Source: an archaeon
GTDB lineage: Archaea; Asgardarchaeota; Hermodarchaeia; Hermodarchaeales; Hermodarchaeaceae
Length of the DNA stretch: 53,258 nt
Direction: 5' to 3'
NCBI GenBank assembly: GCA_016550425.1
Contig: JABXGS010000004.1
Span: forward strand, 1 to 53,258
The translations under genes were made by a program, and so were the position numbers. Positions 46,493-53,258 of this stretch are shown piece after piece; position 1 is the stretch's first letter; each line of letters begins with the position of its first letter. The notes under the pieces are model-generated. The model saw nothing but the letters and a program-made list of their open reading frames with translations, was not told the DNA's origin and ran no database searches.

Positions 46493-46834
46493 TTAATAGT
46501 CCTTATCCTCTTTTTGATAGGGAGTAGGTCCTCCATCCTCAAAACTCACGACACCCTTTCCATACGCACCAGCAGGAAAATGAGCACGGCGATCAATATC
46601 CCTTCTAATGCGTTTAAGGTCGGGGGGCACCCGATCCCGAGGAAGAATTAGAAAGATGAAAAACAAACCAGCAAAGAGCCCAAATAGTACTGCAAAAAAC
46701 GGGACCGTTATAAGAAGCCCAGCAAAAATTAAAGTCAAGAAGAGAAACAACCCTAAAAGGCACGTTTCCCGGCTCCTTTGTTCCCTACTCATTCTACGTT
46801 TGGGTTTACTTTTACCAACCGAAATCCTACTCAC
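46493..46834 (-). CDS. small membrane protein, paralogue of its neighbour
   Basis: A 113-residue protein with two hydrophobic helices after a basic N-terminus, then a cytosolic tail. The helix end and tail (FIFLILPRDRVPPDLKRIRR) match those of the 140-aa protein encoded upstream at 46923-47345 (IFVFLIPERKGQVQIDRIRR), so the two are probably a tandem duplication. The tail motif Arg-Ile-Arg-Arg-(D/E)-(I/M)-Asp is shared. Function unknown. Confidence 0.6.
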   Translation of the reverse strand: MSRISVGKSKPKRRMSREQRSRETCLLGLFLFLTLIFAGLLITVPFFAVLFGLFAGLFFIFLILPRDRVPPDLKRIRRDIDRRAHFPAGAYGKGVVSFEDGGPTPYQKEDKDY

Positions 46835-46922
46835 CTTATACCAATCTCATTACTTCAGGAATTTAAAGCTATGTTGAGTGATCGAGAGTACAGGTCTTGT
46901 TTAGAATCGGGATTTGAAGTTC

Positions 46923-47345
46923 TCAGTCCCCATCTTTTCGGTGACGGCGTGTTCGCCTTCCACTACTAATCGGAAATCCTCCTTTTCCTGTGTTTCTTCC
47001 CCCAGGCGTTTGTGGGATACTTATTTGCTGATCCATTTCTCGTCGGATTCTGTCGATTTGTACTTGTCCCTTTCTCTCAGGAATTAGGAATACAAATATC
47101 ATGACCCCGATTGTTAAAACAAAAAGAAGGAGAAGGATGGGCCAATAATTTGCGAAAATATACACAAGAACCCAATAAAAGGCTATGACAACCATAATGA
47201 AACCAAAAATGAGAGGAAACAGCACCATCACAAGAAAATAGGACCAATAATTGTAGAGCCAGTCAGCAATCCGAGATTTTATGGGCTTCCTAGACTTTGA
47301 TTGAATTCTAATGCACAACTCCCCAATGAGAGGAGAGAGCTTCAA
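46923..47345 (-). CDS. small membrane protein, paralogue of its neighbour
   Basis: A 140-residue protein with a basic N-terminal segment, two hydrophobic helices (SYFLVMVLFPLIFGFIMVVI; PILLLLFVLTIGVMIFVFLI) and a Gly/Arg-rich C-terminal tail. It shares the post-helix segment RIRREMD with the following gene (RIRRDID). The start is uncertain; a minus-strand TTTTAA-rich element lies so close upstream that a start near 47318 is also possible. Function unknown. Confidence 0.55.
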   Translation of the reverse strand: MKLSPLIGELCIRIQSKSRKPIKSRIADWLYNYWSYFLVMVLFPLIFGFIMVVIAFYWVLVYIFANYWPILLLLFVLTIGVMIFVFLIPERKGQVQIDRIRREMDQQISIPQTPGGRNTGKGGFPISSGRRTRRHRKDGD

Positions 47346-47397
47346 CCCTTAAAACCTTTAGTTCTTTCTTTACATTTATCATAGGCTCTCCTAAAGT

Positions 47398-47433
47398 CTT
47401 TAAATTATAGATAATTGAAAGCGCTGGTGGGAG
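47398..47433 (+). promoter_or_regulatory. promoter and ribosome binding site of the helicase gene
   Basis: A TATA-like element CTTTAAATTATAG (47398-47410) lies about 35 bases before the ATG at 47440, and a ribosome binding site GGTGGGAG (47426-47433) lies six bases before it. Together they support this start and a short leadered transcript. Confidence 0.5.
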
Positions 47434-47439
47434 CAAACG

Positions 47440-50091
47440 ATGTGCTACCGGATTTGTCCACGCTGTTCTGGGTATGTAGAGGTTCGCCGCACCGGAAACC
47501 AGTTCAAAGTCATCTGTACGCAATGTGGTGCAAGTCATCGGACACGCCCAGGAGAAGTAAGTGATCCCGTCGCCGCCTATCTTCGGTTCATGGATATTAT
47601 GGAACGTGGTGAACCCACACAAAAAGCACCTATCAAAGAGAAATCTCGGAAAAGAATTGAGAAACCAGTTCAACGTGCTCCACCGCGATCACGGGAAGAA
47701 TGGAAACGGCAACTTGGAAAAGCAGGCGTCTCTTCTTTCGACTCCCTCCCCGAAGTTGTACAACGCATTCTCATGGATTCAGCGTACCACTTGGTAAAAT
47801 ATCGACAATTCCCCGAAACCGCTCCAGAACTTGGCTGTTCTATAGACACTGCACCCTTGAATGAACAGCTGAAAACTGCTCTCAAACGGCAAGGTGTGAC
47901 GCAGCTCTTCCAGTTTCAAGAGAAAGCCATTCAGCAAATTCGTGAAGGACATGACGTAGTGGTTTCAGCGCCAACTGCGACAGGTAAGACTGAAGCATTT
48001 GCCCTGCCAATTATTCAACAAATTTTGAAAAGGCAAACCGGATGGGGACCACTGCGTGCAGCGGAGAAACGGGCTGTTCAGGCAATCTTCATTTACCCAA
48101 CAAAGGCTCTTGCGCGAGATCAAGCTGGAAAACTAGCAACCTTAGCATCCAGTGTGGGTTTGGATGTGGCTGTTCTCGACGGTGACACACCTAAGGCGCA
48201 AAGAGCTACGATTTTTCGTCAGCCCCCAGATATCCTGATTACAAACCCCGATATGCTCCATATCCATTTGATTCGCCCAAGGGATCCAATTCGGCGACTA
48301 GTACGCACAGCTAAACATGTTGTCCTTGATGAGCTTCACGTGTATGTGGGAGCCTTTGGGTCGAACGTCCATTTTCTCTTACGGCGTTTGGAACGAATTT
48401 GTCCGCCCCTGCAAATCATTGGAGCTTCTGCAACGGTAGCCAATGCCCAAGAATTCGCTGAATTGCTCTTTGGGCGATCAGTGGTGAATATTCATTGTGA
48501 CACAGGAAAAAAGGGAACTATCCATTTCCTTATGCTCTATCCTGAACGAGTGAGCCAAAGCACAATGATAGCCAGCGTTGCACGCGAATTGGTTCAGCAT
48601 GATTTGAAAACCTTGGTCTTTGCCAACACCCACAAGAACGCTGAAGTAATATCGCTCATCGCCCGACGAACCCAGATCAAAAGCGCGGTGCATCGAGCTG
48701 GACTCCCCATGACCTATCGTCGAAGAGTCGAAGATGACTTTCGTCGCGGTGAACTTGATGTTCTGGTTTCCACGCCAACGCTTGAACTGGGTATTGATAT
48801 TGGAGACTTGGAAGGTGTCGTGTCGATGCTGGTTGGAATTACACGACTCACCCAACGGATTGGTCGTGCAGGAAGAAAGGGACAAGAGAGCATTGCAGTG
48901 TTAGCGCTACGACAAAATGATGCAATTAGTACCTATTATCGAGAGCACCCAGACGATTATTTTACCGACATTGATCCTGCCTACGTTGAACCGCACAACG
49001 AAGTAGTCGCCTTTCACCAATTAATGGCCGCTGCCCTCGATTTACCCCTTACAAAAGATGAATTCACCGAATTCCAAACCATCCTGAAACAACTCATCCA
49101 CGAGGGGCTGCTAACAGATCAAAAAGGGAAATTGAAACCAAATATTATTGAAACCCGACGCCAATTAACTCGCTATTCCATCCGTGGCATTGGGGACAGT
49201 GTAAAGATCATCCATGAAGGAAAAATCATCGGCGAACGCCAAATGCCCATCGCTATGGGCGAATTACACCCTGGTGCTTATTATCTACATGCAGGAGCTA
49301 CCTACGAATCTATGGAGTTTGAATACCGTCATGGTGTAGGTCGGGCGGTTGTGAAGAAAATGCCACGTGGTCATCGGGAGATGACCCAACCTATTCGCCA
49401 CGTGAACCCAGAAATCATTCGTGTCTTGGATACAAGACAAGTCTACGGAATGACAGCCCACTATGCGGATCTTCGAATGACAGAGGTTATCACTGGATAC
49501 GTCACCAAAGACATCTATTCGGATAAAATAGTGAAAACCAGGGACTTAGACACGATTTTAGAATTTACCTATCCCACAAAAGGCTTCTTTTTCACAGCAC
49601 CACACCCAATGAACGCAGTCAAAGAAATCACCAGGAAGTTAAAAGTTACATCTAAACTCAAGACCAAATCTAACGATGACGATGAATTAACGGAAGAGGA
49701 ATTGATTATCGGTGGATTTCACGCCCTTGAGCACACCCTCATTGAGAGTAGTGACATGTTAACAGGAGGAGGGCGAAATGCCATCGGGGGAGTGTCGATG
49801 GGCACGTCAGGACTCATCTTCATTTACGATGGAAGCCCTGGTGGAAGTGGATTGTCCAAGCTTCTTTTCGATAGGATGGAAGAAGCCCTTCGACGGGTAA
49901 CCGTGATTCTTGATGAATGTTCCTGTGAAGCATTAGAAGGATGCCCAGCATGTACGTTTTCCTACCAGTGTGGGAACAACAATTTTCCGCTATTCAAAGA
50001 TGGAGCCATGGAAGCAGCTCAGCTTATCTTGAAGGGTGAAAAGATCCCCACACAAACGAGCCCCGATCTCACTGAAGAACCTCTAATCTGA
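47440..50091 (+). CDS. superfamily 2 DNA helicase, MrfA/Hrq1-like (DUF1998)
   Basis: An 883-residue helicase. An N-terminal zinc ribbon (Cys6, Cys9, Cys26, Cys29) precedes the two RecA-like domains: Walker A PTATGKT (178-184), motif II DELH (297-300), motif III GASATVAN, and motif VI QRIGRAGRKG. The C-terminal DUF1998-type region carries four clustered cysteines with spacing C-x5-C-x2-C-x5-C, at 829, 835, 838 and 844, as in MrfA. Relatives unwind DNA 3' to 5' and act in repair of crosslinks or mitomycin damage. The N-terminal zinc ribbon is an addition relative to the short bacterial enzyme as I know it. Confidence 0.9.
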   Translation: MCYRICPRCSGYVEVRRTGNQFKVICTQCGASHRTRPGEVSDPVAAYLRFMDIMERGEPTQKAPIKEKSRKRIEKPVQRAPPRSREEWKRQLGKAGVSSFDSLPEVVQRILMDSAYHLVKYRQFPETAPELGCSIDTAPLNEQLKTALKRQGVTQLFQFQEKAIQQIREGHDVVVSAPTATGKTEAFALPIIQQILKRQTGWGPLRAAEKRAVQAIFIYPTKALARDQAGKLATLASSVGLDVAVLDGDTPKAQRATIFRQPPDILITNPDMLHIHLIRPRDPIRRLVRTAKHVVLDELHVYVGAFGSNVHFLLRRLERICPPLQIIGASATVANAQEFAELLFGRSVVNIHCDTGKKGTIHFLMLYPERVSQSTMIASVARELVQHDLKTLVFANTHKNAEVISLIARRTQIKSAVHRAGLPMTYRRRVEDDFRRGELDVLVSTPTLELGIDIGDLEGVVSMLVGITRLTQRIGRAGRKGQESIAVLALRQNDAISTYYREHPDDYFTDIDPAYVEPHNEVVAFHQLMAAALDLPLTKDEFTEFQTILKQLIHEGLLTDQKGKLKPNIIETRRQLTRYSIRGIGDSVKIIHEGKIIGERQMPIAMGELHPGAYYLHAGATYESMEFEYRHGVGRAVVKKMPRGHREMTQPIRHVNPEIIRVLDTRQVYGMTAHYADLRMTEVITGYVTKDIYSDKIVKTRDLDTILEFTYPTKGFFFTAPHPMNAVKEITRKLKVTSKLKTKSNDDDELTEEELIIGGFHALEHTLIESSDMLTGGGRNAIGGVSMGTSGLIFIYDGSPGGSGLSKLLFDRMEEALRRVTVILDECSCEALEGCPACTFSYQCGNNNFPLFKDGAMEAAQLILKGEKIPTQTSPDLTEEPLI

Positions 50092-50106
50092 TACCAAGAC
50101 ATAGAA

Positions 50107-51354
50107 TCAGAATTCGGGATTCCATAAGGCTCGAATTTTCGGAAAGAGTACTCGAATGATTGAAGACTTGATAGAAATGCCACCTACATCAGGGTAGACT
50201 TGACGAAGCTCATCTATAGACCGATACCCCAAGAGGAGTTGGTAAATGACAGGAAAAGGCACAGAAACGTGCATATCTTTGACTTCAGCACGTGGTATCG
50301 ATTTTATTGATGTGAGTTTGCTCTTCTTGAAAACTAATTCAAGACCCTCTTGATACCAGCTTAGTCGAATCGAATCTGTCAAACCCTTGAAATCCGACCT
50401 TGCTAAGCGTTTTTCCAGTACAGGTTTAACCAGTTCTAGGAAACGTTTAATCGAAGGGATTTTTACATACCAAGCATAGGGTCGTCCAAAAGTAGAACGG
50501 CTCAAGCTTTCCAGGGTTTGGACAATTGCTGGACGGGAGGGATAGAAAATACGAAGGGGTAAGCGTTTACGCCTTGCCATCTTTTTCAAAAACCGAAGAA
50601 TTGGAACTAAATGGTTAAGATCTGCAACCCATAAATCATCAACCTCAACCGCGCCCCAGTCAATTGCTAGACTGAAGATGCCTACTACGTTTTCTTGGAA
50701 TCGGACTAAATGGAATTTGTACACAGATTCATCACTCAGCGTTCCAGAGGTAAGATAAGGGAACTCGGCTTCTGAAATATCTCGGTAGAAATCAAGATAG
50801 GCATTCCGTTTCTTCCGTGCTTGTAGGTATTCAGGGAATGTGTCCGGAGTGACCTCTTCAATGGAGATAGGCTCTTTTTCACCTTTCTTCAGAGAAGGAA
50901 TTTGTTCCATGGGAATGGTAAGTGTTCCACCCATTTGAATTGCATATTCATAGCCGAGTTTTCGATAGTAATAGGGAATCCCAGCGATGATGACTATGGG
51001 GAGTTTGTATTCTTTTACGCGCTGTTCGAAAGTTTCATTCAGTTTGCGTATCAAGCCTCGGTTTCGGTAAGCTTCCAATGTTCCCACGATTTCCATTTGT
51101 CCTAAGGGGATTTTTTGTCCCCCGAAAATAGCCTTGTTAAGTTTCAGGCAATAATAGGCTACGATCTTTCTTGTTTTTGTGTCTTCGACAATGAAATTAT
51201 CTGAAAAATGGAAGTTGGGGTGATAGTGAAACAGTCGGTCTATCATGGGTGCTACTGTTTTTCCATGGACGGCTTGAACATGAGCTTTGATAGCGTTACG
51301 ATCGGCTTTTGTGCCTGTTCGTATTATGAGGTCATTACTCAGCTCTTCGTGCAT
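50107..51354 (-). CDS. GNAT acetyltransferase, Eis-like
   Basis: A 415-residue protein. The N-terminal GNAT domain shows the acetyl-CoA loop region (GTLEAYRNRGLIRKLNETF) and the Eis-type segment GIPYYYRKLGYEYAIQMGG. A second acetyltransferase-like unit follows, then a C-terminal sterol-carrier-like domain (about 310-400). This length and order match the Eis/enhanced intracellular survival family, which acetylates amines on small molecules or proteins. The archaeal substrate is unknown. A TATA-like element lies at 51403-51414 on the minus strand. The gene converges on the helicase gene. Confidence 0.82.
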   Translation of the reverse strand: MHEELSNDLIIRTGTKADRNAIKAHVQAVHGKTVAPMIDRLFHYHPNFHFSDNFIVEDTKTRKIVAYYCLKLNKAIFGGQKIPLGQMEIVGTLEAYRNRGLIRKLNETFEQRVKEYKLPIVIIAGIPYYYRKLGYEYAIQMGGTLTIPMEQIPSLKKGEKEPISIEEVTPDTFPEYLQARKKRNAYLDFYRDISEAEFPYLTSGTLSDESVYKFHLVRFQENVVGIFSLAIDWGAVEVDDLWVADLNHLVPILRFLKKMARRKRLPLRIFYPSRPAIVQTLESLSRSTFGRPYAWYVKIPSIKRFLELVKPVLEKRLARSDFKGLTDSIRLSWYQEGLELVFKKSKLTSIKSIPRAEVKDMHVSVPFPVIYQLLLGYRSIDELRQVYPDVGGISIKSSIIRVLFPKIRALWNPEF

Positions 51355-51402
51355 GGTTATTTCACTTGTCTATTTTAGATTCAACCATCCGGGCACGTTG
51401 TG

Positions 51403-51414
51403 GGTTAAAAGCTT
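51403..51414 (-). promoter_or_regulatory. TATA-like element of the Eis-like gene
   Basis: The minus strand reads AAGCTTTTAACC about 55 bases upstream of the start at 51354, predicting a leader of about 25-30 bases. Confidence 0.4.
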
Positions 51415-51513
51415 ATGCAAAAAAGAACCGGAATTCAGGCGATAAACCCAACATTTTAAGAAAGCCCGAACCGTCCAACTAGTGGATAGTCATATTCGAT
51501 GCGATAAGATGGG

Positions 51514-51774
51514 TTGCTTGTGACACGATTTAAGTATTACACGATTTACCGATGTAAAAATTGTGGCGAACATATACGTGTACATGGCAAGCTCACCTCA
51601 AAACTCGTTTTCCCCCCAGGCATCCAAATGTGCTGTCATCGACCTAGGCTAGTTAGAGAAAGGCACATCCTGATTTCTAAGTACAAAGAGGACCATGCTG
51701 TCCCCACTGATCGAGCAAGCCATGAAAAGGGAACACAAAAGAGCCTAACTGATTACTCTAAGATAAGAGAATAA
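51514..51774 (+). CDS. small putative zinc-binding protein
   Basis: A protein of about 85 residues with a CKNCGEH half-knuckle followed by a Cys-Cys-His (MCCHRP) about 25 residues later, which would make a small zinc site. The C-terminal half is charged and possibly disordered. The start is TTG at 51514 or GTG at 51520. It lies alone between two minus-strand genes, with no clear promoter. It is short, so it may not be a real gene. Confidence 0.4.
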   Translation: MLVTRFKYYTIYRCKNCGEHIRVHGKLTSKLVFPPGIQMCCHRPRLVRERHILISKYKEDHAVPTDRASHEKGTQKSLTDYSKIRE

Positions 51775-51784
51775 GCCTGTTGAA

Positions 51785-52735
51785 TTAAAGTACATTATAT
51801 CGTGGGTGAGTCCGTGTTTTAGGGGTAGGGGCAGGATAGCCACCATCAGGCGAGGTATAAGCTAAAAGTGCGTCTGTGACCGAAACTGCTGAAAAGAAAC
51901 GTGGAGCCCGACGGAGGGGACCAGCGAGAATGAAATTTGCACCATGACATTGTAAATAAGTGCAGAGCGCGGGCGCTAGATACCGTTTCGCAGCAGGTGA
52001 AATCTTGGATGCACTTCGCCATAAAGCTACACTATTGGCTGAACCTGCACCAACGGGGAAGCCTAACTCCTTTTTTACAAACTGCATAGCAGTAGCAGCA
52101 ATACTCAGCCCTGCCAAGTCTAATGCAACAGTATCAACGAGAATTTTCGAGATATTTGCTGCTTCAGCCTTAGCTAGAAGACCTTCAGTTTCAGGAGTGC
52201 CCGTCAGTGCTTGAAGACGCCCTTGTGGACGAATATCCGAGGGATTATGAGCAAGTAGAATAGCGGCTTCAATCTTGGCAGTTTTAAGGGCTTTCAGTTC
52301 TTCGGCTGTTGTGTGATGACTGATGGCATCAAAAATTGCTAGATGTGCTCGTTTGGTGTCCACAGCTTTCTCGATGCCAGCTAATCGTGAATCACGAGAA
52401 CTACTATCAATCAGGAAAGGAACAGATGCAGCATTCTCAGCCAAGAAATCCAAATAATTTGCCATTGCCTTAGGTGTTTCTGCAAGAACATCAAGAATCA
52501 TGGGGGTACCCGTCGTTTCCGTTAGGTGCAATGCTCGGTTGAGATATCGTTTTGCCCGCTTCTTATCGAACTGACCGTTTTTTGAATCGGTGACTAAGCG
52601 ATCGCCACGATGAAAGATAGAAAGAATTAGCGTTGTGGGATATTCGCCTTGGAGTCCTCCCATGACGACATCACCGATTTGCACAATTTTCGGTTCGATT
52701 GATGTTGATTGTTCAAACATAAAAAGCGCATCCAT
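51785..52735 (-). CDS. mtrH: MtrH-like tetrahydromethanopterin methyltransferase subunit
   Basis: A 316-residue TIM-barrel protein matching MtrH along its length: the start (MFEQ...IVQIGDVVMGG, then GEYPTTLILSIFHRGDRLV), DSKNGQFDKKRA, ETPKAMANYLDF, FLIDSSSRDSR and the C-terminal LAGPLRRAPRFFSAVSVTDALL. In methanogens MtrH transfers the methyl group between tetrahydromethanopterin and the corrinoid of MtrA. No other mtr gene or corrinoid protein gene lies here. A stand-alone MtrH may act with a separate corrinoid protein, as known for methyltransferases of other archaea. The ATG at 52735 is used; the one at residue 6 would match methanogen MtrH starts more closely. Confidence 0.88.
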   Translation of the reverse strand: MDALFMFEQSTSIEPKIVQIGDVVMGGLQGEYPTTLILSIFHRGDRLVTDSKNGQFDKKRAKRYLNRALHLTETTGTPMILDVLAETPKAMANYLDFLAENAASVPFLIDSSSRDSRLAGIEKAVDTKRAHLAIFDAISHHTTAEELKALKTAKIEAAILLAHNPSDIRPQGRLQALTGTPETEGLLAKAEAANISKILVDTVALDLAGLSIAATAMQFVKKELGFPVGAGSANSVALWRSASKISPAAKRYLAPALCTYLQCHGANFILAGPLRRAPRFFSAVSVTDALLAYTSPDGGYPAPTPKTRTHPRYNVL

Positions 52736-52857
52736 AAGAGAATTGACGTATCTATGTACAATAGGTGGTCCACATTTTAAGTCTACGACAATAGAATTGA
52801 ATAATGGTCGAACGGTTTTTAGGACACATTAATCCCTGCATTGTCTTCCATCAAACA

Positions 52858-52862
52858 GGGAG
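52858..52862 (+). promoter_or_regulatory. ribosome binding site for the GTG start at 52872
   Basis: GGGAG lies nine bases before the GTG at 52872 and decides the start of the transporter gene that runs off the window. Confidence 0.45.
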
Positions 52863-52871
52863 AATCTAGTA

Positions 52872-53258
52872 GTGCCAGTAAAAACGAAGAGCAATCTAAA
52901 ATCAGAGTTTTGGAAGCAGGTTTTGCTACTTGCCACTGCACAAGCGTTCCTGATGTTAGCTTATGGCGCAATTCTACCAATTCTACCCTATTATCTCTAT
53001 GAATTTGGAGCAGGAGCCTTTGAGTACGGATTACTCGTGGCTACCTTCTCGATTTTTGCCTTCATATCTGCTGGTCCATTTGGGAGTCTATCTGACCGAA
53101 TCGGTCGTAAACCCGTCATTCTCATTTCTCTTGTTGGCGCTAGCATCTCCCTTGCAGTTTTTGGATTGGCCAATGTAATCGTTCTTTTATTCATTGCACG
53201 AGCCGCCGAAGGCTTCTTCACAGCAGGATTATGGCCTTCAAGTGATGCACTTGTTTCC
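52872..53258 (+). CDS. MFS transporter, N-terminal part (cut by window end)
   Basis: Only the first 129 residues are present; the frame is open to the last base. It starts with GTG (VPVKTKSN region), a first helix (VLLLATAQAFLMLAYGAILP), and the MFS motif A GSLSDRIGRKPVILI between helices 2 and 3, then a fourth helix beginning near ARAAEGFF. The substrate cannot be inferred. This is a different gene from the MFS transporter at 29957-31270, with no close similarity by eye. Confidence 0.8.
   Translation, partial: MPVKTKSNLKSEFWKQVLLLATAQAFLMLAYGAILPILPYYLYEFGAGAFEYGLLVATFSIFAFISAGPFGSLSDRIGRKPVILISLVGASISLAVFGLANVIVLLFIARAAEGFFTAGLWPSSDALVS

Noticed and set aside
1..53258. Mobile elements, CRISPR arrays, integrase attachment sites
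   Set aside because: No transposase or integrase motifs, no regularly spaced repeats and no tRNA-adjacent duplications were found on either strand.

Overview
This window reads as the chromosome of an archaeon, most likely of the Asgard group. The reasons are a Ras-like small GTPase (10185-10709), an Arf-like GTPase carrying a longin/roadblock-like N-terminal domain (44198-45049), an MtrH-type tetrahydromethanopterin methyltransferase subunit (51785-52735), an archaeal endonuclease IV relative, and TATA-type promoter elements. Phylum-level placement (for example Thorarchaeota-like) is inference. No rRNA, tRNA, CRISPR array, insertion sequence or phage module was seen, and the gene content looks chromosomal.

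Layout. 1-1679: a small Cys-containing protein, a cupin and an unknown protein. 1883-10061: a tightly packed four-gene operon encoding an ABC-2 permease, an ABC ATPase with a duplicated N-terminal domain, a 1463-residue membrane-anchored subtilase-fold protein that has lost catalytic residues, and a second ABC ATPase. 10185-12668: Ras-like GTPase, aminotransferase, small membrane protein. 12815-17590: a 1591-residue membrane-anchored subtilase with an intact catalytic set, preceded by a divergent promoter region and a small winged-helix gene. 18920-24037: an Opp/Dpp peptide transporter operon (B, C, D, F) whose C subunit carries a roughly 390-residue extracellular insertion and which has no visible substrate-binding protein gene. 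24197-25530: small membrane proteins. 25609-29255: HyuA/HyuB-type hydantoinase/oxoprolinase pair, then LysE-type and MFS transporters and a 3-hydroxyacyl-CoA dehydrogenase. 32651-39077: an apparent transcription unit of a coiled-coil/winged-helix regulator, an unknown protein and a 1619-residue tail-anchored protein. 39380-43736: endonuclease IV relative and an anchored DUF3160 protein. 43824-47345: longin-Arf GTPase, metallo-beta-lactamase hydrolase, thioredoxin-like protein and tandem paralogous membrane proteins. 47440-53258: MrfA/Hrq1-like helicase, Eis-like acetyltransferase, small Cys protein, MtrH-like methyltransferase and the start of an MFS transporter.

Taken together, the region is rich in cell-surface and membrane functions: peptide and amino-acid handling (subtilase, Opp transporter, aminotransferase, hydantoinase, LysE exporter) plus eukaryote-like GTPases. 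The items most likely to be undescribed are the ABC exporter/pseudo-subtilase operon, the OppC with a built-in tandem beta-sandwich ectodomain, and the giant cytosolic tail-anchored solenoid/beta protein.
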